Made by a program: the position numbers and the translations under genes. A stretch of 64,000 bases of DNA from Trichoplax adhaerens (lineage: Eukaryota; Placozoa; Uniplacotomia; Trichoplacea; Trichoplacidae): positions 4,191,035-4,255,034 of the forward strand of contig NW_002060946.1 in NCBI RefSeq assembly GCF_000150275.1. Reading direction: 5' to 3'. A model generated the notes under the pieces. It was not told the DNA's origin. It ran no database searches and saw nothing but the letters and a program-made list of their open reading frames with translations. This document shows, piece by piece, positions 1-14,124 of this stretch. How positions within the stretch are numbered: the first letter of the stretch is position 1; each line of letters begins with the position of its first letter.

Positions 1-3000
1 CTTAAGAACAATGGGATTATATGCCCTTGGACTTAAGAATGTCTTTAGTAGCGAATAATTGTGATAGAATAATTGAGCATCAGGCGCACTGTTGGATAGA
101 ATAGTGCACGCTTACTCTATAGGTGAAGGTGAATGATCAAATATTATACTATACGAGTATTATAATTATAGGAGAAGGTATAAGAACTATCAGAATAGAG
201 GGGAAAAAAATAATGCTTACAAATAATCTACTTCTGCATTTGCTATTAGTTCTTCGATATCCTACATTAGTTTATAATATATAGTTGAAAGTGATTTTTT
301 TTATTATATAGCATTGAAGAATATTAGGTCCAGTGCCAGTTCAGGCAATTCGCGAAAGAGCAACAGCATATTCTAACAAAGTATCCAGTTATTTGATAGT
401 TTCAATCTCATTTAGTTAGAATAAACATAATAATGCAGCGCATCGAATTTTGGACGATAGTATCTTCCTATAGAATCGTAAGTTAATAACTGAAGGATAT
501 AAGTATTGCATGCAATCACACTTCTTCTGTGTCTATTTCAGCCCATTAGACCACTAACTTTATTTACCCATTTATCTCGTGCAATGTCCATATAGTATAA
601 TTCTAATGAATATCTTATTGACTTTCCCACATGACATGCTCGTTAACTATAATATATTATTTAATTTGAATGAAACGTGAAAGAAGGTAATACACTAACT
701 ATTGAAACTGCCGTAATAACATCCAAAATTTTTGCAGAATTACTTCCGCTGTTTTGTAAAAGTTTTGCTCTCTGTATACCAATGCATAGGTGAGCGATTT
801 AAAAAGTGTGAAATAACCCAATTATATCTTAGTGAAGACTTCCTTGAATTATGCAGATCATGTAATGTATGTCAACTGATTCATTAAATTTTTTTGCAAC
901 GTAATAGGTGGCGTGATATGAATATGCTACAAAACTGCCATATAATCCTATTCTAATGATATATATAATCAACAAGTAAATTATTAGTTCAAATAATGTA
1001 TTAAAAATCATACGCAGTAGATCTGAAATATACTGTGCAGTCTGTGGGTGTTTCCTTAGCCCTTCTCATATTTGTTTTACAGCAAGATCCCGTGCATTAT
1101 CATACAAATGCTTTCACCAATTCTGAATACTATATAGTAGCTAAACAATGTCGTCCAAAGCCATTGAATTTTTTCTCCTCCCACCATATTTTTATTGATA
1201 TTTGGATTATATTACTCTGTTACAAGTGCTTAGGTTAATTAAAAAAGTGATTTATTTAAAAATTACTTTCTGAACAGCGACCAATCTTGCTGGAACAGCT
1301 TTGAAAAAGAAATGCCTACAGCTTTAGTTTTAAACTATTTAATAGCAAAATTTAAACCATGATTTAATATAACGCCATTTTCCTACAGATGATAGCTACA
1401 GACTATTTCTGTAATTTTCCGTATATCGTTAATATCTTAGTACGAAATGTAGCGAGTCATCCAGAGATCCTAGGCTACTCTTACGTGCTAGTTCTAACTT
1501 ATGATATGCGATGGACCTCTACAATAGATATCGTATAGTCCATGGCTATATTCATGGAAGTTTATAGAAACGCTAAATAATTTTTGTCAATTGTATATTA
1601 CTAGCCTAATAATATATTCTATAATTTGTGATAAGTAAAAAGAAAACGATGAGTAAATTACGCCCGTATACCCTCCTTAAGGATAAGGAATAAAAATTTC
1701 TCGCGTTATTCACTCGCGTTTATTTACCATTTCTGCGATACAACAGCAAAAAGTCAATGAAGATAGATTTGTAAATATTATATTTATCGGAGTCCGTTAA
1801 TAGACGCCGGAATATTTTATTTTATACGTATACATACTGTAGAACTGTATAGGTATATGCTTATGCTGACTATTGTATAGCTTGAGAATAACGTAGCCAA
1901 CACAAGTAATCTATAGAATACTCCCTATTGCCTCCTTCATACACCGAATTGGAACGCCTTTATTATAGCTATAGTACTTTAATAGATGCAGAATACTCCT
2001 CTATTGCTTCTTTTGTAAGATGAATTAAAACCATATTTGCTTGCTATAGCTATTTTAATGATTACGGTAAGAGGAATACTAGACTACCTCACGTTTTTCA
2101 AGTAAGCACCGCAATGCCGTTAGTGGTAGCCACCTACAGAACTGGCGTGGGATAATTATGTACTACCAACAGATTGCTCGAGATTGAAAAGTTATAACGT
2201 CGCAAATTTAACAATACTACTAAATACTAGTAGTCTACTCGTAGCTTTCCGTTCAGATGTCTTAAATTGTCATATGATGTCAGCTAGCAAGCTATTTACT
2301 AATTACGTGATTCATAAATCTATAAAGGGGGGGTGGGGTGCAGTAGCTAGACCTACTAATATTGTTGTATTGACTCTTGCGCTATTAAATATTTTATTTC
2401 TCCTCCATTAATTGATTAATAAATGGGATTTGTATTCTATAGATTACGGTATACGAGTAGAATAGACTTAAATACATATAATCCATTATCTAAGGAAATG
2501 ATTTCGACTGAAATACTGTATCTAAGACCATTTCCGATTGCATACACGTATTGTTAATATTGCTTAACCTTAACTACAGTACTAATTATTAAATTAATGC
2601 AGTAATTTATAAGAAAATTTCTATTTCTTGCTGATCTTCATGGTATGAAACCATCATTACAGTTTACGATTACATCACAGTTTAAAAATAAAGTATCCGC
2701 TATCAAATAACTTTTATTTTATGGGCATGTCCTCAAAAACTCTGCAAATAGATTAAGTCGAGTTTTCATATAATAGGCTTTATAACATTATATAACTGTA
2801 TGTCTGAACCCTATGATGTACTTTCTTATACTGTACTCATATCTTCGGTATACTCTATTAATTATAGAATTAAGTTGCTCGCATTTTCAATTACTTGATA
2901 GAGTACGTTCTATGATTGTTTCGATTTTCTTTCTTAAGTACGCTGCCTAGTATATTAATAAGCATCACTTGCTACTACATTTTAACGGTAATGCCATTAA

Positions 3001-3832
3001 TATCTCACCACATTTGTGTTTAAATCAAGCATATAAAACAAAGACATGTATCAAAATACTGATGTGTTATTTTGTTTCATACAGGTTGAAATTAGGTAGC
3101 CCAGACTAAATCATTCACGGTATGAATACTTCAAATAACTTATGTAATCCTGTTACAATCTAAATCTAGATAGGGCAAAAAGCGAAGTAACTTATTACCG
3201 ATGTAATACAATTATCGATAAGTAAATAGTAAGTTAAGACTAATAGCATAAGAAGTTGGTCAATCAATCATTACTGTATCCAATATTTGTTTTCCACCGT
3301 TGCAGCATTATCATGCAAAGTCGTTCCGTTATAAGGAAAAATAGATAGAAGGCAACTACGAAATAGCAATTGTATAGCCTCACCTCTTAATCAAATATAG
3401 CGTATTCACGATCTCTATTAATACTGATCTGAGCTAATCATAGGTAATATTAATATCTTATCAATACAAAGTACAGGTACACGGAAAAATAGATTTTTAA
3501 TCAGTCTACGTATGCATCGCTTAAGAAATTGTTACGCCAATAATAAGGTGTACAACAAAAACAAGAGCATACAAGAAAGAGATACAGTTCAGAAATATGA
3601 GAATATACTTATAAAATCATATTTAGTGTGCATCGGCAGTACAAAATATGCAGAACAATAAAGATCGAAAACACTTGACTTGTTAGGAACTATATCTATT
3701 TCCAAGTTGTATTTAAACCATTTATACTTGTAATCTGGTAGAAAAAACGAATATACCACACGTATACTGATAAATTTATTGCGTACGTGGTAATAAATGA
3801 TTATTAACTAATTTTAGATAAAGGATCTAATA
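1..3832. other. Gene-poor stretch downstream of VAC14
   Basis: No gene is recognised here. Only short open frames occur (for example 829-1011 minus, 1035-1238 plus, 2184-2411 plus). None has a family motif or splice sites that join it to a neighbour. Around 1920-2060 two segments of about 70 bases resemble each other: both run from a 'ctattgc(c/t)tc' block to a 'tatagctat' block, which suggests a small old duplication. An exon of a gene lying mainly outside the window cannot be excluded. Confidence 0.5.
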
Positions 3833-6800
3833 TTAACTAGTGCTTGATATTTTATACATTTTATGAACTCTATCGAAATGATTTAACAAGTCCTTAAAGT
3901 CAGTTTCAGGTAGAGACTCTCTCGTTATTGTTTTAGTCTTTCTTTCTTCCCTACTTATTTAGGATCATAAATTAGTGATATCGAAAGGTGCATCTTGATA
4001 ATAAAATTCTATCGTTAATACAATACTTGATCTCAAGAAAAGCTAAAAAACGTTACATGAAGACTTAAGTACAGAAAGTTAGCTAACGAATAAATGGCAA
4101 ATGAGATATAAACATCTACCACGTAATACAACGACTTATTCCTTCACTGATTATCATGATTACTACTATGCCGTTCGAAAAGTAAAGCTTCTAAATTAGT
4201 AGAATTAGTGCAGATCTTCTTGAAGTTAATTAACTGGTAAAATACAACCTAGTTTAATCACTGTGGTTCTATACCTGCTCTGATATCGCAACGATGAGTG
4301 TAGTACCGGAACACATTCTAAACGCTGCCTCAAAGTGGTGAAAGCGGTAACTTGTGGTAGCAACATTAATAAACCATATAAAGCCTTGACTAAGTAATAG
4401 TTATCTTCTATTTCCAATAGTTGCAAACGTAGATCTACAAGATTTCAAATAGCATGTTATCGTAATATTTTAATATTCAATTTCAATTACCAAAATTCCT
4501 CAAAATTAGAATTCCGAAGGAAGAGTGCCTCAACTACTTAAAGATCAATCATCATGTAGGGTTGAATATAACATCTACTCGTAGTTAATTCATATGATAT
4601 GTAATCAAAACTGACATGTGAAACCTGGAGATTCCAATAATTGAACCAGTCGGTCGATTTCAGCCAAAAATTCAACATTTATGTCAAAGTTACCACTAGA
4701 AATAATGTTGGTTAAGGAATCAGGTGAAATAAATATGATTACATTCGAGAATAATAGAATGTCCACAATACTTTGCAAAATCACTGCCTATTTGAAGCGT
4801 ATGAACTATGAACTCTACTGTATTATGAAGACTGCACTTTAAGTATGAATTCAATGAATATATTTTAGTAAACGTTAGAAATTTTATATTTTAGGTAGTG
4901 GATACAACATTTCTATAAGATCGAAAGCATGTTTGTAAGTTTGAGTTAGGAAACATAAAGAAACGGTAGCCACAGGATTATGACACCACGAGTAATACAG
5001 ACAACGGAACAAGTTATAACTTTCCTATTGTATGAATGTAATAAAAATAAAGATCGAATATTTAAAATGTGAGAAGCAAAATTGTAAAAAAGATAAAAAT
5101 TAGTAATACTTGAAGCTGTATTAATCGTTTACCTCGTCTCTCAGGGCGTTCAATTTCTGTCTTAGGCTGCAAAGTTCATGAGCAGTCATTAAGATTGTAT
5201 TCAACATTCTAACCATCAATACTGTAAATTTTGTGTTATCTGCATCTAAGAGAGTCCTTGCAAAAGCCATGTAGACGTCTTCTGCGTTCAATAAACTACA
5301 TAGCTGCCTGTAATATATTTTATTTATACAAATTTAAATAGTTAATGTTAGCCTAATATTTTCTATATTCATGTCATACCGGATAATGACCGAACCACGA
5401 TCCTTTATAAACTGTTCATCGTGCTGAAATTCGTTAGTCAGTTCTGCTATGAATTTCATAAAATAGTCGTCTTTTTTATCTTTCAAATTTTTAAACAATG
5501 ATCTTGAAGTTTCGAGATCACCAGAGGCCTCTTCGGTATTCTCATCTGTAAGGAGTGAGAGAAACATCTTTATTTGGAGCTAGGCAGAATCTTATACGAT
5601 GATTACTTAATTTGATAACGATAACACTATCCTTATATAAAAGTTGATGACATAAATTGTTCATTCTGTCGAGTATACGAGTCTTACGATTCATATAATG
5701 TTAAGTTTTACTACCTTGTGAATACTTAGATGGCGTTGATAACTTCGCTAATACTTTCAAATTTAGAAAGACAACCTGAAAATTAATTGCAATTTCAATA
5801 TAATATTTTCAATACAGATCATAAGTATTTGACGTTTCACCTCGTCCGATTTGTCTTTAAGGGTTTCCATTAAAACTAATCGCAAAGAATCCATCCGATC
5901 TGCCATCTAATACAGTGATACATAAAAATTATACGATCTTTATGCATTATAACAAGAAGAACTAATAATTGTCAAAGAAAGTAATATCTGCTATGTCTAT
6001 TTGGCATCAATGGAATTAATATTTTTGCAATAACAACTACCTCGTCTTCTAGGTTAATACTAAGTAAATAAATCCACTCTAAGCTTGCGAGCTTTGTTCG
6101 TATTGCAACATTAGAAAGCATCCGGATAAGGACATTTAAAACTGTATTAGCATGTAAAAAGCCATCCGGTAATGGTAGTGATACAACAGCGGTTGCAGTA
6201 ACATCGACATTTCCGGCCGATTTTTCTTTCCGTTTATATCTTTGTTGTACAAGTTCCATAAGATTATTATTAATATCAATAGCAGCAGCTCGGATTCGTG
6301 AGGCAGTTAAGAAAATGTGGAGATCTAGACTTAAAATCAGTCACTGGCTATTGATTGTATTAATATGCTATCGAGAAAAGTGTCCCAGTACAATACCAAT
6401 TCAATTACATTACATAATATCAAAAAATTCATTTAGTATTGTCACATTGACCAATACAGATGTTATTAACCGAACGACAGTATCTACAGTATTAAAAAAG
6501 TACAAAAGGATATTTTGATTAATTCCGCTGTCTTCATAGGCCAAAAGTGGTAAAATTGCAACCAATATATCTGCACAATGCGCAAGCATAGACAAACCAT
6601 CAATATTTACAAACTCTTGTAGCCATACGATTGCAGTCAGTTGCGTTACGTCGTCTAAAGTCAAGTTAAAAAATAAATGATATCTACTATTAATTTAGTA
6701 ATATGTAATGTCGAAGTGATGATCGACATTATCATCATAAAATTTATCTATTAATTTAATAATTGCTGATCTGGCGGGTAAAGCTCGTACATTTAAAGCT

Positions 6801-9800
6801 TACCAGAAGATATACAATGAGCCATTAAGACATGAACTAAATCGGAATATTTTACAGTAGCAGCTACACCAGAAAAGCTTCTTTGGCTGATTTCTTTCAA
6901 AAATTCTCCTAAAATTGTTGCACACCTACAGAATTTTGTTTCAGCGAATATATTTATTCACAGAACAAATAGTATAATATTAATTTTTTTTAGCACTTCC
7001 TTGAGAGAATCATTTTTAGTAATGATATTAAAATTTTCTCTTACATTTTGCGTAATTCATCGCCACTATCCCCTAAAATTATAAATAACCCATCTAAAAA
7101 CTCGGGTAAATAAGCTAGTAGGTCGAACTTCGGAATGCTTTGCAGTACAGAGATCTATTAGCATAGTAGTTTACATATTAAATGAGTAAATTGGTCTAAT
7201 TGTAAAAATGGAATTGACTTGAAATCAACTATTCCTCAGTAAATAGGTATCAGCTGTTATTAAGTAATTCATACAGGAATTTTGTAAATGTGGTTATCTA
7301 ATAGTTACCCAAGAAACAACAAATTGCCTAGCGTAAGGATTTTTGGTATAGATTCGATCTCTTAAGAGCGGTATAAATGTGACAACATTTACAGGAGTAG
7401 ATTTTTCAGTCACAATGTCCTAAATTAAATAGATTTATTTATTAATGCAACATTAAAACTATTTATACCAAGAAGACTAGTTGGGTTTTTTGCTCATTAC
7501 TACTATAGTTTGAATTCTCAATTGTAATTTACTAACTTTCATTAGCCTATCCAGCAACTGAGCTCCTGTCCTGACACTTGCATCTCCTATTAACTAAAGA
7601 AATAAAAATAGTGAGATTGAATGCGAGCTACCCAGCTTTGAATACACATTGATTTTCAAAGTATGATCTTGCACGTAGCTGCATGAAGTAATGCAATGTT
7701 AAAATATTATTTGCTATTAGCGTAATAGTGCTGAAAGCATACCTTACTAAGACCTTTGAAAACATCATTCAGATACATTAAAATATCGTCACGAATAACC
7801 TTTGCAATATTGTACATCGCTTCGCAAGCAAAAAATCGAGTTTCCTTATCACTATCGTCGAAACATCTTAGAATAACGGGAATAACATCTTTCATGTATT
7901 GATTAGCTTCCTAAAAATTACATTGGTCGTTAGTATTAGAAGTCAAAAACATATTTATTTATTAAAAATGTTGTCCCGGTAGTCTGTAAAAAGCTAACGA
8001 CGATATAGCATGAAGCTGCATACAGATATCTTTTCTTAATCTCATAATGATATTGAAACGAGCTAGTGAGAATAGCGCAAGTGATGGCTAAAAAAATATA
8101 AAGTTCTTTTCAAGAGAGGGCTGATATAGTCAAGTAAACCTGACCATGAATATTTAATTGGTTATGCCAGCTTGAATACATCAATTAATGTTAGAAATTT
8201 TTTTTGCTTAATCTAATTAGTTTACCTCGAAAGCTAAATTTACTAGATATCATACCTTTCCTATCCCGGTTACAATAGCAGCTAGAGCAATAACACCACC
8301 TCGGCAGCTGTTGGGATTGATATGCGAAAGTACGTAATCATGTATAATTTGACGGATTAATTGAATGACTTGTTGATGCTCATTTTGCTTATGCAAGTCG
8401 CGGACGATCCTGTAAAGAGTAAAGAGTAAAGATAACCATTCAAAATATCATTTGGATATGAAAAGTGACGGGCTAGCCTACAATTGGATGCGAGATTTAG
8501 AATATTAAAAATGTTTATTGAATTACGGTAGCGTTATCATAAAGTGACATCATGCTTTTACTGTACTCGTACACAGCTAGTGTTATGCTAACATGACATT
8601 AAATAATAGTGATCATAAAGAAAGTTTAGCTATAGACTAAAGTATCATCTAGCCAAGTTGAGGAATTTTCTAGATAGTTGAGAAAGCAATTAGAGATCCA
8701 CTTGTAGAGTTGGTAAATTACACATAATAATAATAGTAGCACTCGTATAACTAGGAGTTCATCTTTGCTAGTAGCTAGTGTATTCAGATAGCTGATAATT
8801 ATAACTGAATTAAATCTACAATGAGTTGGCCGAGTTACACTATTAAATGATGAAGTTAGTATTAATACTGTACTGTACAGTACAATTGATCAAGCACGTA
8901 AGATTAAATTATGGCTCTCAGAGGTTAATGTAGTCCGGTTGATGACTACTGTAAGTCAAGCAAGAATGCTTAACACGGGAATGATTTCTTTCAGTACAGT
9001 TCTAAGTAACAGCAGAGTTAACATTAGCTTAATTGATCAAAGTAATGGAATCATTGGTGACATAGCAACATCTACAAGTAGTGAAAGTGAGGCCGTATTG
9101 ATCCGGATCGACTATGGTTCAGATTTTGTATTTCAAACAGATCGTTGACAGATAATCTACTCGAACAGTTGCTTACAGTATAGTATTGTGCTTAAGTCTA
9201 CAACTCCTGAAATTCAGCAATCTGAGAACGGCAATTAGTTCCCAGTATTTGGCCGTAATCGAAAAGATAGACAATGAAATAGTTATGGAATTACAGTACA
9301 TTTACTACTGAGCTTCACTAAGGTACGTTTGCAAAGTTGACACTGAATATGCATTGAATGCGCCAGGTCAACTGTGATTCAGATTTTTGAGGTTTCGTAT
9401 TTCTTAATTAACTTATAATTAATTTGATAATGAATCTACCTGGCTAAGTCTATAAGTCATGAACTTTAGCGTTAATTTCGCTAATCTAAAGAACAGCAAT
9501 TCTCAGCATTTGAGCGTAATCGAAATGACTAACAGTGAAAAAGTCATAGGATTAAATTTGCTAGTGAACTGTATTAGGATACGTTTGCAACTGAGGAATT
9601 GAACATGAATAATAAGCCGGATCGACCGTGGTCTAGATTTTAAGATTTCACGTTTCATAACTTATAATTTGAAAATGAATCTACTGGGCTAAGTCTATAA
9701 GCCATGAAATTCAGTAACCTGAGAATAATAACTGCTTCTCAGTATTTGACTGAATCGAAATGACAGGCAGTGATAAAGTAATGTAGTTAAATTTCCTTTT

Positions 9801-10980
9801 AAACTTTACTAAGATACGATGACATCGAAGAAACATTGAATGAGTCAGATCAACTGTGGTTTGCATTTTTGAGATTTCACGTTTCATAACTGATAATTTA
9901 ACAATAAATCTACTGGGCTGAAGTCAACAAGTCGTAAAATTTAGCATTAAGTTAGCTAAGATGAGAATAGCAATTACTTTTCAACGTTTGCCTTTAATCG
10001 AATGACTGACAGCGAAGAAGTCTTGAAATTAAATTTGTCAGTGAACTTCACTGAGAATCTGAGATACATTTGCAGCAAAGGACATTGAACATGAGTTGAT
10101 CGATCTAGTTCGACTGCGGATCAGATTTTATGAGATTTCATGACTGATAATTATAATTGGACGAAGAATCTACTGGGTTAAGCTCTGTAAGTCATAAAAT
10201 TTAGTATCAAGTTAGCTAATACGAGAATTGCAATTAACCTCTCAGCATTATACTCGAATTAGTTATATCATAACTCTGCAACTACACATTGACACCATAA
10301 ATGTAAGCGTCCATTTTAATGACGTTATTATCTACTACAAATGAACTTCACTGAGTTACTGTATACAGTTCGTTATGCTATGACTGCACAATTGCACATG
10401 AATTACATTAATGTCGATTTTAATAACATTATTTTTCACTACAGATGAACTTGACTGAGTATCTGCGATACGCTTGTAACCGAGGATATTGAAAATGAGT
10501 TGATCGACTATGATTCAGATTGATGAGTTTTCATGGCTGATAATTGATTCTAATTGAACGAAGAATCTACTCAGTGAAGTCTAAAAGTCATAAAATTTAA
10601 TATTAAGCTAGCTAGTATAAGAACAGCGATCATTTCTCAGCATTTGACTTTAATGACTAACAGTGAAAAATTCTTAGAATCCAATTTGCTAGTGAAATTC
10701 ACTGATACACTAGCAACCGAGGACGACAATAGCGTTGATGAATTAATTTTAAGCAGAGACCGTGCTACGTGTTCAACAGCAAGGTAAATTGCGTTGATTT
10801 ATTCACTAAGAGAGTATCATGCTTGAATTCTTAGGATTTCAATCTTTTATACGACACGTATACTGTAAGATTGACCTACCTTTCAATTTCCAAAGCAGCA
10901 GCTTTTCGTTTCTCATAGAATTTGTCGTTTAGACCCCGTGCAGCATTAGGGGCAATGGTCATTAAATCTTTGTTGGGCAT
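3833..10980 (-). CDS. VAC14: VAC14 homologue (PIKfyve complex scaffold), 17 exons
   Basis: VAC14 is the HEAT-repeat scaffold that joins PIKfyve and FIG4 to make and turn over PI(3,5)P2 on endolysosomes. Exons, in transcript order: 10980-10880, 8409-8256, 7910-7743, 7593-7537, 7419-7309, 7154-7045, 6925-6804, 6654-6514, 6297-6041, 5906-5841, 5775-5715, 5545-5380, 5307-5133, 5024-4909, 4695-4625, 4434-4275, 3920-3833. They sum to 2124 nt, or 707 aa (human about 782), and the frame closes at every junction. Recognisable blocks: N-terminal [98 protein letters not shown], and a C-terminal helix like human ELLQHFEKV. I chose the ATG at 10980 because it aligns with the vertebrate N-terminus; an in-frame ATG at 11124 would add 48 unmatched residues. 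The region between LAYEDSG and the NNNLMELV block is interrupted by a U12-type intron. The acceptor of the last exon is weak. Confidence 0.95.
6298..6513 (-). other. U12-type AT-AC intron (intron 8 of VAC14)
   Basis: On the minus strand the intron starts ATATCCTTTT, the canonical minor-spliceosome AT-AC donor. It ends with TTTTCTTAACTGCCTCAC, a near-perfect U12 branch site about 11 nt before an AC acceptor. No GT-AG pair here keeps the frame and the family alignment. With AT-AC, exon 8 (141 nt) leaves one base and exon 9 (257 nt) returns to phase 0, as exon 10 requires. The join gives [22 protein letters not shown]-like coding that aligns with the vertebrate protein. Confidence 0.9.
8930..10740. 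repeat. Diverged tandem array in VAC14 intron 1
   Basis: Units of roughly 230-260 bp (the last interval is longer) can be followed by the anchor 'gatcgactRtgRttcagatttt' and by a later block 'gaatctactgggctaagtctataagtcat'. Anchors lie near 9107, 9366, 9622, 9847, 10107 and 10502. Copies are strongly diverged. The open frame at 8939-9148 lies inside the array and is probably not a gene. Confidence 0.8.
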
Positions 10981-13276
10981 TTCAATGAAGTTCGTATCAA
11001 TCAAAACATAGGAAACTTTACAGCGTAATAATACGGTAGGTCGATGTTTACTCTCGTGTTTGCAAAGAATATCCTTGGATCCTATTCTATTTTCGCTTCG
11101 TATAGATTCAAGGATGGCAGTCAATGAAATCAGACGAGACTTTTTAACTTTTTACTTCCAATTAAGGTCCAAACCTAACTTGATCAGCTATCGAATGTTG
11201 CGTTTCCGATGCCCCAGTTGAAAATGTCGGAAGATCCACTAGAAATCGTGCACTGTATGGAACCCAACTAAAGGAGTCCGGGCGGGCGTTATCCGAAGAT
11301 AAGTCCGAAATACTAGATCGACCTTGAATACCACCCCCGCGAACACCTTCCTTTATACTGTACAGTACGGACTGAAGACCTGAATACTATATACTGTAGG
11401 AGTGCTTGACATGAAAACAGCCGTAGCCACAGATGGCAAGTGCGTACAGACGAATGGAGGACTGCTTTCCTATTGCATACTGCATAGTAGTACAGCAGAT
11501 TTTCTGTTTGGCAAGGCCATCAAATGACTGGATTTTCCTTGCATAGTATAGAATCACTTATTTTCCCTATCATCTTGCATTGAAGAACCTTATTAAGCAT
11601 TATGAACGATAATCTAATGTATTACATCTTCAAATTGGAATTGAGCTGTACAGCTTTTAATAATTACTATTATGATCAATTAAGTAGCGGATACAACCAT
11701 TGACAAGACACTATGAAAGTAAGAGTTTTGAACAAAATAATTGAAATAGGAAAACGATACTTTGAATGAGATTAATCAGTTAAAATCCTTTCACGTCCGT
11801 TAAATTATATATTATTTCGTACGTATAGAACATTCACAAATAATATGATACCAGGAACTACTCGAGTACTCCTTGATAATACTTGTACAATGTACATACG
11901 AGGACTTTTTCAATTGTTAAACTCTTCTACTTTCCTGGGTGTTAGAAGTACAAAATTACGTCATCAATGGAGAATTCATTTGTGTAGGGGTATCTGTCTG
12001 TCATATTAGCTAAGGCTTGCTGATTAGCGATTAAATTCTATCTACTAAGAAGCTCTACTGTAAATGAAATAAATAATTGAAGTTAACTAAATAAAGTCCT
12101 GATGTATTGCAACTGTAATTCTTCAGCATATATGCTAAATTCCTTGTAAAGATTATTACATTCTAACTATCATCTATATGTAATTATAATTCGCTGATAT
12201 ATTTACTTACTTTATTGACTCAATGTTGCCATTGTTACTCTATTGAATGAAATGATATTTTAAATAATTAATGTAAGGTTATACTATACTCTGAGATTTC
12301 AGACCTACTAAATAATATATGTCAAGCGCGGCGTATAGTCTCAATATTTATTAATTAATTAATTACTCGTAAGGTTATGTCTCGTATATGAATGGTATTT
12401 ACGTGAATTACTAGTTTATAGCCTATCATTTTTATTTGCTGTTACATAGGTCAATTATTAATCGCAAGAAATTTTTTAAGTTACAGCCAAGATCACGTAG
12501 ATAATTTTCTGGTCAAAATATACAATACTAACTATCTTATGCTAGATATCTGCCGAACTCATTATGAATTTAAGTGCTGTTGCTTATCATCCCGCCTAAC
12601 CGTCGATAAATTTGGTCACATCAGTAGAGTTCAGGGTTGGGTTTGTAGACTAATAAATTTATGAGCTGAGCTTCATGACTATAAGTATGACTTCATATTG
12701 GATAACCAATTGCTGACATTGTGATGTTCATTGAAAGTTGATTATATCACAAGAACATAGTAAAGATATTGATGAATTTCTTTCGAAATTTTCATTCGTC
12801 TACACAAAAATGATTCTCACCGAATAAATTACTTATAGTCATTCAGGTTTATCTCAGTAATAGTCAGTAGCTGATTAATTCAGAATGTAAACAGTCTGAT
12901 AGCCTTATTTTTGTATATTTTATTAATGGAATATCGAGGGAAATGTTACCGTATCCTCCACTCCAGCTTTAAATTACAGTAACTTAGTTATAAAGCGTCG
13001 TATCCGTTGAGTGCGAATTGAAAATCTTCAAGAAATTTTTATAAATTTTAGATAAGTAACGACTTGCGCCTGTATATTTAGTTATAGTGGCAACTGCAAA
13101 TGAAAATTGTAGAGTATTATCTAAAATTTAATAAAATTATTAAGCTAAAAATTGTATGACGTTGTTCAATCATTATTATGTCATGATAAATGTAAGCAAT
13201 AAGTATAGTGGAATAAGGCGTAGCTACAGCTACAGCTCTCACCGCAACACAATACCACTGCCATAGGTATACATAC

Positions 13277-13311
<35 letters not shown>

Positions 13312-14124
13312 ATAGATATGATAGAACAAATAAGAATATAAATATGTATAGCAACATAATCTAAAAATTAGATTAATTAATATTCAAATAGCGAGTAGAA
13401 CAGATATTTAACTTAATTTCGTATCTTATTATTTTTTACTTATATCTATTTGCGCATAGTAGCTGTCGATTCAAATTTAAACGAAATTAGGTATAAATTC
13501 TATTAAAAATGGTTAAGATAGAAATAATCAGCATAACGCTCCTATAGAGCTAAATGATACTTTGCTAATAAAAATTAGACGTTTAATAGCTAACTTTAAT
13601 CATCAAATCAAATCATTCAAGACACTATAGCTGAGTAGTCGGATAAAATTGTTATTTCTTATCATCAGTATAAAGTTAAAGTACCTTATCACTAATGATT
13701 TCCTTGCTTATTGCTGACAAATTATTAATATAAGCTATTGCGTGATGATTTTGTCGTAATTTGGCTAGAGTATAAATAAAATTAAAGATCATGGTTGTCC
13801 TTATTGATTATAAGAGTAAGAACTTGTTAGTGAATATATTGGATACAATAGTATCATTTAAATCTCTATAGATAAGTAAAAGAAAGGAAGAGTATTACTG
13901 AATACTAAATGAAGATAAATTCTATCTGTTATATTCATAAGGACATCTTTAAGTCTTATTAAATGTGCAATTTATATATGAAATCCGATAAGGAAAATAT
14001 TTTACTTCTTAATTTTATAAATTGATTTGATATCATTACTTTGTTATTAAAATATTACAAATATTTATCATATCATTTCGTTAAAACTATTCTGTAGATA
14101 TGGAGATTGAAAGTTGATGAAAAT
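10981..14124. other. Intergenic: VAC14 5' flank and ZDHHC 3' flank
   Basis: No gene is recognised. The first 400 bases are somewhat more GC-rich (around 11270-11340) and hold one palindromic tactgtacagtacg element near 11358; this is probably the VAC14 promoter area. A (TA)n tract lies at about 13277-13308. The rest is AT-rich sequence without recognisable structure. Confidence 0.6.
13277..13308. repeat. (TA)n microsatellite
   Basis: An uninterrupted run of alternating TA, about 32 bases. The open frame called across it at 13117-13329 (minus) is driven by the repeat and is not credible. Confidence 0.95.

Noticed and set aside
6410-6664. Reading VAC14 exon 8 through to 6410
   Set aside because: The extension has no family similarity. 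The AT-AC intron at 6513 explains the loss and restores the frame.
8939-9148. 69-codon plus-strand frame in VAC14 intron 1
   Set aside because: It lies in one copy of the diverged tandem array, and its equivalents in other copies are not open.
13117-13329. Minus-strand frame with IYIYIY run
   Set aside because: It is created by a TA microsatellite.
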